NCBI GenBank assembly: GCA_902802215.1
Contig: CADCLH010000047.1
Location: forward strand, 1 to 11,495
DNA: 11,495 bases
Direction of reading: 5' to 3'
From: Oscillospiraceae bacterium
GTDB taxonomy: Bacteria; Bacillota; Clostridia; Oscillospirales; Oscillospiraceae
The translations under genes were made by a program, and so were the position numbers. Positions 1 to 7,004 of the stretch are shown one piece after another. Position 1 is the first letter of the stretch; each line of letters starts with the position of its first letter. Below the pieces are notes generated by a model that did not search any database, was not told the origin of the DNA, and saw nothing but the letters and a program-made list of their open reading frames with translations.

Positions 1-1446
1 CGCGCGGGGCTGATCGGGGAGGAGGACCGCGTCTGGGCGGAGAACAGCCTGCTCGCCGCGCTCGGGCTCGAGAGCTTTGAGCGGCCCGAACGGACCGAGG
101 GGCCGGACGAGCTCGAGAGCATCCTTGCCGAGCTGATCGCCTTCGGCGTGGAGAAGGGCCTCATCGACGACAGCATCACCGAGAAGGACCTCTTCGACGC
201 GCGGCTCATGGGCCTTCTGACCCCGCGCCCCTCCGAGGTCGTGCGCAGCTTCCGCGCAAAATACCTGGAAAGCCCGCGCGCCGCCACGGACTGGTACTAC
301 GGTCTCAGCCGCGCGACGGACTACATCCGCACCTACCGGGTGAAGAAGGACCTCAAATGGAAGAGCGCCACCGAGTACGGCGAGCTCGACATCACGGTCA
401 ATCTCTCCAAGCCGGAGAAGGACCCCAAGGCCATCGCGGCGGCGGGGAAGGCCAAGGCGGGCGGCTATCCCAAGTGCCTGCTCTGCCGCGAGGCCGAGGG
501 CTACGCGGGCAATCTGCGCTATCCCGCGCGCTCGAACCACCGCCTCATTCCGCTGACCCTGAACGGCGAGGCCTTCTTCCTGCAATACTCCCCCTACGTC
601 TACTACAACGAGCACTGCATCGTGCTCAACGCGGAGCATGTGCCCATGAAGATCAGCAAGGCCGCCTTCCTGCGCCTGCTGGACTTTGTCGGTCAGTTCC
701 CGCACTACTTCCTCGGCTCGAACGCCGACCTGCCCATCGTGGGCGGCTCCATCCTCAGCCACGACCATTTCCAGGGCGGGCACTACAGCTTCGCCATGGA
801 GAGGGCGGAGATCGAGACGGAGCTTTCGTTCCGCGGCTTCGGGGACGTGAGCGCCGGGATCGTCAAGTGGCCGATGTCCGTGATCCGCCTGCGCGGCGCG
901 GACCCCGGGCGCCTGGCCGACCTCGCCGACCGCATCCTCACGGCCTGGCGCGGCTGGACGGACGAGAGCGTCACGGTCTACGCCGAGACCGACGGCGAGA
1001 AGCACAACACCATCACGCCCATCGCCCGCAGACGGGGGACGGACTTCGAGCTCGACCTTGTGCTGCGCAACAATCTCACCACGCCCGAATACCCGCTCGG
1101 CCTCTACCACCCGCATCAGGAGCTGCACCACATCAAGAAGGAGAACATCGGCCTGATCGAGGTCATGGGTCTGGCGGTGCTGCCGGCGCGGCTCAAGACC
1201 GAGCTCAGGGAGCTTGCCGACGCGCTCGTGTCCGGCGGCGACCTGTACGCCACGCCCACGCTGGCCTCGCACGCGGCCTGGGCGGAGGAGCTCAAGTCCC
1301 GCCACGTCTTCACCGCCGACAACGCGGAGGAGATCCTGCGGCAGGAGGTCGGCGTGGTGTTCATGAAGGTGTTGGAGCACGCGGGCGTCTTCAAACGGGA
1401 CGAGGCGGGCCGCGCGGCCTTCCTGCGCTTCGCGGAAAACGTATAA
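1..1446 (+). CDS. galT: UDP-glucose--hexose-1-phosphate uridylyltransferase, type II family (5' end cut by window)
   Basis: Transfers UMP between UDP-glucose and galactose-1-phosphate in the cytoplasmic Leloir pathway, giving glucose-1-phosphate and UDP-galactose. The frame is open from base 1, and the translation before the first internal Met (base 148) already matches the family N-terminus (G-L-I-G-E-E-D-R, then E-N-S-L-L-A-A-L-G-L). The true start therefore lies left of the window and Met at 148 is internal. The window holds 481 residues; about 15-20 are probably missing from a family of roughly 500. Visible motifs, in window numbering: K-C-L-L-C at 158-162, the H-D-H-F-Q-G-G active-site region at 254-260 (type II counterpart of the HPH motif), and Y-H-P-H-Q at 369-373, followed by K-K-E-N-I-G-L-I-E-V-M-G, very characteristic of the type II (Firmicutes) family. 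The stop is TAA at 1444-1446, 13 bases before the next gene, so the three genes are probably co-transcribed. Confidence 0.95.
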   Translation, partial: RAGLIGEEDRVWAENSLLAALGLESFERPERTEGPDELESILAELIAFGVEKGLIDDSITEKDLFDARLMGLLTPRPSEVVRSFRAKYLESPRAATDWYYGLSRATDYIRTYRVKKDLKWKSATEYGELDITVNLSKPEKDPKAIAAAGKAKAGGYPKCLLCREAEGYAGNLRYPARSNHRLIPLTLNGEAFFLQYSPYVYYNEHCIVLNAEHVPMKISKAAFLRLLDFVGQFPHYFLGSNADLPIVGGSILSHDHFQGGHYSFAMERAEIETELSFRGFGDVSAGIVKWPMSVIRLRGADPGRLADLADRILTAWRGWTDESVTVYAETDGEKHNTITPIARRRGTDFELDLVLRNNLTTPEYPLGLYHPHQELHHIKKENIGLIEVMGLAVLPARLKTELRELADALVSGGDLYATPTLASHAAWAEELKSRHVFTADNAEEILRQEVGVVFMKVLEHAGVFKRDEAGRAAFLRFAENV

Positions 1447-1451
1447 AGGAG
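1445..1451 (+). promoter_or_regulatory. Ribosome binding site of the first membrane protein
   Basis: AAAGGAG overlaps the galT stop codon and lies 8 bases before the ATG at 1460. It fixes that start and suggests translational coupling with galT. Confidence 0.75.
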
Positions 1452-1459
1452 AGGCGTCC

Positions 1460-3157
1460 ATGCACCGGATCGACCGTCTGAACGGGAGCGGAAGCGCGCG
1501 GCTTCTGGCCGCGCTGCTCCTCTGCGTCCTGTTCCTCCTGCTGACGGTGTCGCTCGTGCGCGTCGGCTTCGAGAGCAACGACGATCTGACCCTCGCCGCC
1601 TTTGTCGACGGGCAGATGGCCGTGCCGACCGCGCACATCCCCTATCTGAACATTGTCGCCGCCGCGCTGCTCAAGGGCGTCTACCGCGTCCTCGGGCAGG
1701 GCGCGCCCTGGCATACCCTCTGCCAGTACGCGCTGCTCCTTGCGGGCTTCACGGCGCTGGGGGCGGTGCTGAACGCGCGCCTCGGCGTGCTGCGCGGGAG
1801 CCTTGTGACGCTGGCGCTGCTGCTCTTTTTCGGTCTGGACGCGCTGACCCTCATCAACTACACCAAGACCGCCGCCGTCTGTACGGTCTGCGGCATGGTG
1901 CTGACCGTCTACGCCGCGGAAAACGGCGGAAAGCGCGCGGCGCTGCTGTGCGGCGGCGCGCTCTGCCTGTTCGGCTTTCTGCTGCGCGACCGGGAGGCGC
2001 TGCCCTGCCTTGCGATCACGGCGGCGCTCTGCCTGCGCCGGGTCTGGACGATCCTGTGGGAAAAGGGCGCGGAGAAGAAGGCGCGGCGCCTTGCCCGCTT
2101 CTGCCTGCCCTTTGCCGCCGTCGTGCTGCTTGCGGCGGGGCTCTGGGGCGTCGACCGGGCCGCCTGGGCAAAGGAACCCTGGGCATCCTATGCCCGCTTC
2201 GACACGATCCGCGTGGCCTACTCCGACTACGGCAGGCCCGCCTGGGACGAGATGCCGGAGGCGTATGAGGCGCTCGGCCTGTCCGAGACGGACGTGCGCA
2301 TGCTGTACGAGGGCAACTACTTCGACCCCGAGGTGTTTTCGGGCGAGGTGATGCAGGCGATCTCCGAGGCGCGGGATTTAAGGTTCCCCGCCCGCTCCTG
2401 GGGCGAGTGCCTGGGCGTGTTCCTCGACAAATGCATCCCCGGCTTTTTCGTCAACTACGGGATCTACGGCCTGCTCCTGCTGCTGGCCCTGTGGCTGTGC
2501 GGCGGGAAGCATGAGCTCCGGGACTGGCTGGCGCTGGCCTTTGCGGGGCTGGTCTTTCTGGCGGCCTATCTCTATCTGATCCGGCGCGGCCGCTTTCTGG
2601 TCGACCGGGTGGACATGGGCCTGCTCTTTTCGCTGGCGGCGGTCTGCGCGTATCTGCTGGACCGGGAGCGCCTCGCCGCCGAGCGGCTTTTGAGCGCGCT
2701 TCTGCTGCTGCTCGCCCTGGGGACGAGCTTTTTCCTGACGCGCCCGTCCTTCCGCAGCGCGCCGGCCGAGGACGTTTCCGCGGAGCGCGCCGCGGTCGAA
2801 ACGCTGCTGGAGGACACGGAGCATGTGTATCTGGCCAAGCTCGACACCGTCAGCGACCGGCTGTATTCCCCCTTTGAGACCGTGCCGAAGGGCTACTGGG
2901 ACAGGATCGTCCTGCTCGGCGGCTTTGACTGCGGCCACCCGACGATCATGGACAACCTGCGCCGCTACGGGGTGGAAAACCCCTACCGCGACTGCATCGG
3001 CAACGAGCGGGTGTATCTGATCGAGGACGATATCGAGCTCACGCTGCGCTATCTGCGCGAGCACTACGACCCCGGCGCCGGGGCGGAGCGGGTCGAGCCC
3101 CTGAGCGCGCAGACGGGGCTGCAAATCTACCGCATCCGGAAAGGGGGCGCGGCATGA
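1460..3157 (+). CDS. GT-C-like multi-pass membrane protein, first of a tandem paralogous pair
   Basis: A 565-residue integral membrane protein. A short basic N-terminus leads into a first hydrophobic helix (about 14-36), followed at once by E-S-N-D-D at 38-42. An acidic motif in the first outer loop is typical of GT-C-fold glycosyltransferases that use lipid-linked sugars. Roughly ten hydrophobic segments follow, with a hydrophilic loop around 240-310 and a soluble C-terminal part of about 140 residues. It aligns over its whole length with the next gene: N-D-D-L and F-V-D-G-Q near the start, Y-x-R-F-D and D-Y-G in the middle loop, R-V-D-M-G-L before the last helices, and A-E-R-[VI]-E-P at the end. 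It lies 13 bases after galT and overlaps the next gene by 4 bases (ATGA). A role in surface glycan synthesis is inference from fold and neighbours. It could instead be a transporter-like or uncharacterised membrane protein. Confidence 0.8.
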   Translation: MHRIDRLNGSGSARLLAALLLCVLFLLLTVSLVRVGFESNDDLTLAAFVDGQMAVPTAHIPYLNIVAAALLKGVYRVLGQGAPWHTLCQYALLLAGFTALGAVLNARLGVLRGSLVTLALLLFFGLDALTLINYTKTAAVCTVCGMVLTVYAAENGGKRAALLCGGALCLFGFLLRDREALPCLAITAALCLRRVWTILWEKGAEKKARRLARFCLPFAAVVLLAAGLWGVDRAAWAKEPWASYARFDTIRVAYSDYGRPAWDEMPEAYEALGLSETDVRMLYEGNYFDPEVFSGEVMQAISEARDLRFPARSWGECLGVFLDKCIPGFFVNYGIYGLLLLLALWLCGGKHELRDWLALAFAGLVFLAAYLYLIRRGRFLVDRVDMGLLFSLAAVCAYLLDRERLAAERLLSALLLLLALGTSFFLTRPSFRSAPAEDVSAERAAVETLLEDTEHVYLAKLDTVSDRLYSPFETVPKGYWDRIVLLGGFDCGHPTIMDNLRRYGVENPYRDCIGNERVYLIEDDIELTLRYLREHYDPGAGAERVEPLSAQTGLQIYRIRKGGAA

Positions 3158-4866
3158 AGCTTCGGGAGACCTGGGAAAAACGGGGCTGGCCGCGCGTCGC
3201 GCTGGCCTTTGCGATCAATCTGCTGTTCCTCGCCGTGATGCTGACGCTTTTCGTGCCGATGTGGGAGACCAACGACGATCTCTTCATGTCCAAATTCGTC
3301 GACGGCCAGCTCAGCCGGAAGACCGTCTACGTGCCGTATATCCATATCTTTCTCGGCATGCTGCTCAAGGCCCTGTACAGCGTGTTCGGAGACGGCTTCA
3401 ACTGGTACAGCTTCTGCCAGTATCTGGCGCTGCTGCTGGGCTTCACGGCCCTGACCTGGACGCTGCTGCGCCGCTTCCGGCTCTGGCCCGCGCTGGTGAT
3501 GACGGCGGTGATCCTGGGCGCCTTCGCGGCCGACTGCTACCAGAGCATGAACTTCTCCAAGGCCGGCGCGGTCGGCGTCGTGGGCGGCATGAGCCTGATG
3601 CTCACCGCCATGGAGGACTGCTCCGGCGCGGAGAAAAAGCGCCTGCTGCTTCTCGGCGTGCCGCTCTCGCTCACGTCCCTGCTCTGGCGCTGGGAGGAAT
3701 TCTGCCTCTGCGCCGTGCTGATGGCCTCGGTCTGCCTGCGGGATGCGATCGGCCTGCTGCATGACGGGCGGGACCTCGCCGCAAAGGAGCGCTGGGGACG
3801 GCTCCGGCGCTGCCTGCGCCCCTTCGTCGTGCTCGCGCTGCTCGCGGCGCTGCTCTTCGGGATTTTCCTGTTCGCGTGGAACCTGCCCGGCGTCGCCGCC
3901 TACAAGCGCTTCGACGATACCCGCAGCGTGCTCATCGACTACGGGATCCCGGACTACAACGAGATCCCGGAGGTCTATGACGAGCTGGGCATCGACGAAA
4001 ACTTCCTCTATCTGATGAAGCACTGGAGCTTCTACGACACCGAGAAATTCACGCAGCAGTCCATCGAGCGCATCATCGAGGCCCGCCGGACCATGGTGCG
4101 CGGCAAGACCCCCGGCGAGGTGCTGGGTATCTTCCTTCAGGAGTGCCTGATGGGCTACACGAAGGACCGCCCCTTCGCGGGCTTCGCCTTCCTGCTCGCG
4201 CTGTGGCTGGCCTGCGGGCGTCGGCGCGGCCGGGACTGGGCGGGTCTGGTCTGGCTCTTTGCGGTGTTCCTCGGCTTCTACGCCCTGTTCATCCTCAACG
4301 AACGGTATCTGGCAAACCGCATCGACATGGGCCTTTTCCTCGCCATGGCGGCGGTGCTGAGCTTCTCGCTGGACTGTAAAAAGCTCGAGCGGGAGAAGCT
4401 GCTGCTCACGGCGGTTTTGCTGCTGAGTCTTTTCGTCACCTGGCGCGCCAACCGGAGCTGGTGCCCCTGGGACAGCCACAACACCATCGAGGACAAGAGC
4501 GCCGAAAAGGCCGTGGTCGAGCAGCTCATCGAGGACGACGGGCACCTGTGTCTCGTGAAGGTCTGGTCGATCGACCACGTGCTCTACGGCCCGCTCGAGA
4601 CGCCGCCCGCGCGCTTCGCCGAGAAGCTCCTGCTCATCGGCGGCTGGAGCATGCACCACCCGCTGATCGAGGAGATCCTGGACGAATGGGATCTGGAAAA
4701 CCCGTGGCGGGACCTGGTCGGGCGGGAGGACGTCTGGCTCATCGACCACGACGTGGAGCGCAGCCTCGCCTTCCTGCGCCGCTGGTACGCGCCCGACGCC
4801 GCGGCGGAGCGCATCGAGCCGATCAGCAGCGAGTCGGACATCAAGGTATACAAAATCACCGGATAA
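3154..4866 (+). CDS. GT-C-like multi-pass membrane protein, second of the tandem pair
   Basis: A 570-residue membrane protein, clearly a paralogue of its upstream neighbour. The first helix is at about 15-36 and E-T-N-D-D occupies 38-42, exactly the same positions as E-S-N-D-D in the other protein. Shared blocks continue through F-V-D-G-Q-L, the Y-K-R-F-D-D middle loop, R-I-D-M-G-L before the last membrane helices, and a soluble tail ending A-E-R-I-E-P-I and K-V-Y-K-I. The start is supported by AAAGGGGG about 6 bases upstream and by the ATGA overlap with the preceding stop, which indicates coupled translation. The family is common in gut Clostridia genomes, but I know of no assigned substrate. 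The pair may form a heterodimer or handle two related sugars; both ideas are inference. Its stop is followed after 6 bases by a strong hairpin, so this appears to be the last gene of the galT operon. Confidence 0.8.
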   Translation: MKLRETWEKRGWPRVALAFAINLLFLAVMLTLFVPMWETNDDLFMSKFVDGQLSRKTVYVPYIHIFLGMLLKALYSVFGDGFNWYSFCQYLALLLGFTALTWTLLRRFRLWPALVMTAVILGAFAADCYQSMNFSKAGAVGVVGGMSLMLTAMEDCSGAEKKRLLLLGVPLSLTSLLWRWEEFCLCAVLMASVCLRDAIGLLHDGRDLAAKERWGRLRRCLRPFVVLALLAALLFGIFLFAWNLPGVAAYKRFDDTRSVLIDYGIPDYNEIPEVYDELGIDENFLYLMKHWSFYDTEKFTQQSIERIIEARRTMVRGKTPGEVLGIFLQECLMGYTKDRPFAGFAFLLALWLACGRRRGRDWAGLVWLFAVFLGFYALFILNERYLANRIDMGLFLAMAAVLSFSLDCKKLEREKLLLTAVLLLSLFVTWRANRSWCPWDSHNTIEDKSAEKAVVEQLIEDDGHLCLVKVWSIDHVLYGPLETPPARFAEKLLLIGGWSMHHPLIEEILDEWDLENPWRDLVGREDVWLIDHDVERSLAFLRRWYAPDAAAERIEPISSESDIKVYKITG

Positions 4867-4872
4867 TGGAAA

Positions 4873-4898
4873 GTCCCCCGCCCGTTCGGGCGGGGGAC
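4873..4898 (+). terminator. Strong GC hairpin ending the galT operon
   Basis: A perfect 11-bp inverted repeat: GTCCCCCGCCC (4873-4883), loop GTTC, GGGCGGGGGAC (4888-4898). It begins 6 bases after the stop codon. There is no T tract behind it, so it may act as a weak intrinsic terminator or as a 3' end stabiliser. It would fold equally well in transcripts of either strand. Confidence 0.6.
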
Positions 4899-4912
4899 GA
4901 TCGTTCAGTCGT

Positions 4913-4940
4913 TTGAGACTGTCAAAAAACTCTGTATAAA
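4913..4940 (+). promoter_or_regulatory. Promoter-like sequence pointing into the structured element
   Basis: TTGAGA (4913-4918) and TATAAA (4935-4940) are separated by 16 bases, a reasonable sigma-70-type match on the plus strand. Transcription would start near 4947, run through the hairpins and continue antisense to the 3' end of the asparagine synthetase-like gene. No coding gene lies downstream on this strand before 7005. The match may be fortuitous in an AT-rich patch. Confidence 0.3.
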
Positions 4941-4955
4941 GGATGGATGACAGAG
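4924..4955 (-). terminator. Possible intrinsic terminator of the asparagine synthetase-like gene
   Basis: Read on the minus strand, CTCTGT and ACAGAG form a 6-bp stem with a 14-base loop, followed directly by TTTTTT (plus-strand A6 at 4924-4929). The T tract is convincing but the stem is short. It lies about 120 bases after the asparagine synthetase-like stop codon, beyond the structured element, which would then sit in that gene's 3' untranslated region. Confidence 0.4.
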
Positions 4956-5076
4956 CCGCAGGGGAGCTCGAGGGGGCAAGGCCCGCCTCGAGTCGGATAA
5001 ACCGCCGTCTGAAAAGCTTGATTTTTCAAGCTTTTCAGGTTTAGCATTTTGCATATGGCAAAATGCTCGGCGGATG

Positions 5077-6843
5077 TTAAAACTCCGTGTCGTACCATTT
5101 GCTGAACACGTACAGGGCCCAGAGCGGGACGGCGCGGTTGGAGCGCAGGGAGACGTGCTCGTCGATCAGCTGAGCGACGAAGGCGGGATCGAAGATGCCC
5201 ATGGCCTCGAGCTTCTCCGGCGAGAGGGCCTCGCGCAGGTCGCCCAGCAGCGGCCCGCGGAACCAGTCCGCCACCGGCGGCATGAAGCCCTTTTTCGAGG
5301 CGGTCATCAGCTCCGGCGGGATCACGTCGCGGAAGGCGTCCTTGAGGATCACCTTGCCGGTCGAGCCCTGCGCCTTGAACTCGGGCGGGATGCGGAAGGC
5401 CAGCTTCAGGACCTCCTTCGACAGGAAGGGCATGTGGGTCTGGATGCCGGCCATGCGGCTCATCGAGCCCATCTTGGTCATCATGGCCCCGTCGGCCACG
5501 ACCTTGAGATCGACGTACAGAGTGTTGGTCAGCTCGTCGGTCCTGTCGCGGTTGACCGCGTAGAGCCTTGCCACCGCGTCGGTCTCCCGGTCGGCGACCT
5601 CGCCCTTCAACAGCGCCGCGAGGCCCTTTTCGTCCAGCCCGAGCTGGAGCATGCGCCTGCGCATCTCATAGGGGTCCATGTCCACGCAGGCCATGACCTT
5701 GCGCATCTTGCGCGTGGCGGCGGAGCGGTCCGGCAGCGCGAACACCGCGGCCTTGCCGAGCGCGCGCAGCGGCCGGGGGAATTTCATGATTTTATCCACA
5801 TAGTGGCGGATGAAATACTTGCTCGAGCCCGCGAAGATCTGGTCGCTCCCGTCGCCGGTGAGGACGTTGACCAGCCCCTGCTCCGCGGCGAAGCGGTTGA
5901 TGACCCAGGTCGGCACGGCGGAGTCGTCCGCGAAGGGCTGGTCGAAGCCCGCGATGATCCTGTCGAGCTCCCCGAGCGCCTCGTCGTAGTCGAGCACATA
6001 GACGTGGTGGTCCGTGTGGTGGGCTTCCGCGGCGATTTTCGCCCGCGGGCTCTCGTCGTAGGCCTCCTCCCGGAAGCCGACGGTGAAGCTGTCGATCTGT
6101 CGCCCCAGCAGGGTCGACGCCGTCCCGGTGAGGATGGTGGAGTCGATGCCGCCGGAGAGGAAGACGCCGTTGCGCCCGTCGAAGCAGCGCTCGTCCGCCG
6201 CGGCCAGCAGCGCCTCGCGCAGCTGCTCCCGGCAGGCGTCGTAGTCGCGGAGCATGTTCTCGCTCCGGCAGTCCACGTCCCACCAGCAGCGGTCCTCCGT
6301 GATGACGCGCCCGTCCCGGACGCTCACCTTCAGCAGGTGTCCGGCCATGAGCGCGCGGACGCCCTCGAAGACCGTGTCCGGCGCGGGGATGAAGCGCAGG
6401 GAGAAGTAGTCGCACAGGCCCGCGGTCGAGAGCTTCTTTTCGATCAGGCCGCAGTTTGCGAGACGGCGCAGCTCGCCCGAGGCGAAGAATTCCTCCCCGC
6501 AGCAGTAGTACAGCGGGAAGCCGCCGAAGTGGTCGCGGGCCAGCAGCAGGGTGTTGGCCTCGGTGTCGGCCAGGGCGAGGATGAACTTGCCCTCAAAGAC
6601 GTCGAGAAAGCCGTCGCCGTATTTGCGCCAGGCGGCCAGCACGGTTTCCTCCGGACTGGAGCAGGGGAGCGAGGCGTCGTCGCAGCGGTAGATGCAGCCG
6701 CGGAACACGCACAGCAGCGCCCCGTCCCGGTAGACCCGCTCCGCCGGGGACAGCAGCATCGACGGCGTCGGCCGCAGGCACTTGCCGTCCACCAGGGCGG
6801 CGGCCTTCTCCGGCGCGGCGAGCAGAAGGAAGGGCTCGTTCAT
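5077..6843 (-). CDS. Asparagine synthetase-like protein lacking the glutaminase nucleophile
   Basis: A 588-residue homologue of class II (AsnB-type) asparagine synthetases, which make an amide by adenylating a carboxylate with ATP. The C-terminal synthetase half looks complete: PP-loop S-G-G-I-D-S-T at 230-236, T-G-D-G-S-D-Q at 329-335, then the conserved M-P-F-L, G-K and K-K-G-F stretches. The N-terminal Ntn half is recognisable (F-E-G-K-F near 83-87, R-D-H-F-G-G-F-P-L-Y-Y at 103-113) but appears inactive. The protein starts M-N-E rather than M-C-G, so the Cys2 nucleophile is missing. The usual N-G-E-I-Y is R-G-C-I-Y at 48-52, and the residues before this motif are about 25 shorter than in E. 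coli AsnB. ATG at 6841-6843 was chosen because GGGAGG lies 8 bases upstream and a near-consensus promoter precedes it. It probably uses ammonia, or adenylates another carboxylate. The gene diverges from the acyltransferase/ligase operon. Confidence 0.88.
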   Translation of the reverse strand: MNEPFLLLAAPEKAAALVDGKCLRPTPSMLLSPAERVYRDGALLCVFRGCIYRCDDASLPCSSPEETVLAAWRKYGDGFLDVFEGKFILALADTEANTLLLARDHFGGFPLYYCCGEEFFASGELRRLANCGLIEKKLSTAGLCDYFSLRFIPAPDTVFEGVRALMAGHLLKVSVRDGRVITEDRCWWDVDCRSENMLRDYDACREQLREALLAAADERCFDGRNGVFLSGGIDSTILTGTASTLLGRQIDSFTVGFREEAYDESPRAKIAAEAHHTDHHVYVLDYDEALGELDRIIAGFDQPFADDSAVPTWVINRFAAEQGLVNVLTGDGSDQIFAGSSKYFIRHYVDKIMKFPRPLRALGKAAVFALPDRSAATRKMRKVMACVDMDPYEMRRRMLQLGLDEKGLAALLKGEVADRETDAVARLYAVNRDRTDELTNTLYVDLKVVADGAMMTKMGSMSRMAGIQTHMPFLSKEVLKLAFRIPPEFKAQGSTGKVILKDAFRDVIPPELMTASKKGFMPPVADWFRGPLLGDLREALSPEKLEAMGIFDPAFVAQLIDEHVSLRSNRAVPLWALYVFSKWYDTEF

Positions 6844-6851
6844 AAAAACAA

Positions 6852-6857
6852 CCTCCC
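6852..6857 (-). promoter_or_regulatory. Ribosome binding site fixing the asparagine synthetase-like start
   Basis: Reads GGGAGG on the minus strand, 8 bases before ATG at 6843. It selects this Met over the upstream TTG at 6903, which lies inside the promoter's -35 box. Confidence 0.8.
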
Positions 6858-6874
6858 GAGATCGGTTTTTCCCC

Positions 6875-6903
6875 ATTTTAGCAGACATTCCCGGCCCTGT
6901 CAA
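6875..6903 (-). promoter_or_regulatory. Sigma-70-type promoter of the asparagine synthetase-like gene
   Basis: On the minus strand, TTGACA (plus 6898-6903) and TAAAAT (plus 6875-6880) are separated by exactly 17 bases: a perfect -35 box and a five-of-six -10 box. The transcript would start near 6868, leaving a leader of about 25 bases that carries the ribosome binding site. Confidence 0.75.
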
Positions 6904-6915
6904 ACGCTGCCGGAG

Positions 6916-6929
6916 AGGGGCGTGCCCTT
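6916..6929. promoter_or_regulatory. Candidate operator palindrome between the divergent promoters
   Basis: GGGC-GT-GCCC (6918-6927) is a short perfect inverted repeat, extended by an outer A/T pair at 6916/6929. It is centred almost midway between the two facing -35 boxes (inner edges 6903 and 6940), where one regulator could control both directions. Short GC palindromes arise easily by chance in DNA of this composition, so this is tentative. Confidence 0.25.
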
Positions 6930-6939
6930 AAAGATTTTG

Positions 6940-6968
6940 TTGCAATTGCGGCGTGGGGGACTTATACT
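6940..6968 (+). promoter_or_regulatory. Promoter of the acyltransferase-ligase operon
   Basis: TTGCAA (6940-6945) and TATACT (6963-6968) are separated by 17 bases. The -10 matches consensus at five of six positions and the -35 at four. An 8-base palindrome, GCAATTGC (6942-6949), overlaps the -35 box and could be a binding site. The start would be near 6975, leaving a leader of about 30 bases with AAGGAG at 6991-6996, 8 bases before the ATG at 7005. Confidence 0.65.
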
Positions 6969-7004
6969 GGCATACAGTGAAAACAGGGAAAAGGAGAGCT
7001 CTTT

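Larger units (their letters stand above)
4911..5076. repeat. Structured intergenic element with nested inverted repeats
   Basis: This non-coding stretch between two convergent genes is packed with inverted repeats. (a) A bulged hairpin at 4967-4992: CTCGAGG pairs with CCTCGAG, with GGGC/GCCC inside and a 3-base loop. (b) CCGCCG (5002-5007) pairs with CGGCGG (5068-5073), enclosing two perfect hairpins. (c) The first of these is CTGAAAAGCTTGA (5009-5021) with its complement at 5026-5038, loop TTTT. (d) The second is AGCATTTTGC (5043-5052) with GCAAAATGCT (5058-5067). Stems b, c and d form a compact three-way junction with one unpaired base between b and c, four between c and d, and none between d and b. 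The arms of c and d are AT-rich, unlike the surrounding genes. It could be a dispersed palindromic repeat, a non-autonomous mobile remnant or a structured RNA; the sequence alone does not decide. Confidence 0.5.

Noticed and set aside
148..1446. galT starting at ATG 148
   Set aside because: The same frame is open back to base 1 and the translated upstream part matches the conserved family N-terminus, so 148 is an internal Met.
357..1481. 374-codon plus-strand frame overlapping galT
   Set aside because: Arg/Gly/Pro/His-rich out-of-frame translation of a well-supported galT; no independent ribosome site or motif.
3127..4749. 540-codon open frame on the minus strand opposite the second membrane protein
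   Set aside because: Its translation is a low-complexity mix of Ala, Arg, Gln, His and Glu, typical of antisense frames in GC-rich coding DNA. The plus-strand frame has a coherent membrane protein with a clear paralogue.
4943..5044. Small open frames of 33 codons (ATG 4943) and 17 codons (ATG 4947) inside the structured intergenic element
   Set aside because: The AAAGG upstream is too close to either ATG, the products have no recognisable features, and the bases are better explained by paired hairpin arms.
5077..6843. Lasso-peptide cyclase as the specific identity of the asparagine synthetase-like protein
   Set aside because: The fold is shared, but no leader peptidase, RRE protein or precursor peptide gene is visible nearby, so the specific assignment is not supported.
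6841..6903. Longer asparagine synthetase-like reading frame starting at TTG 6903 (20 extra residues)
   Set aside because: The TTG is part of the TTGACA -35 box, there is no ribosome site ahead of it, and the ATG at 6843 has GGGAGG 8 bases upstream. The extra residues match nothing in the family and do not restore an N-terminal Cys.
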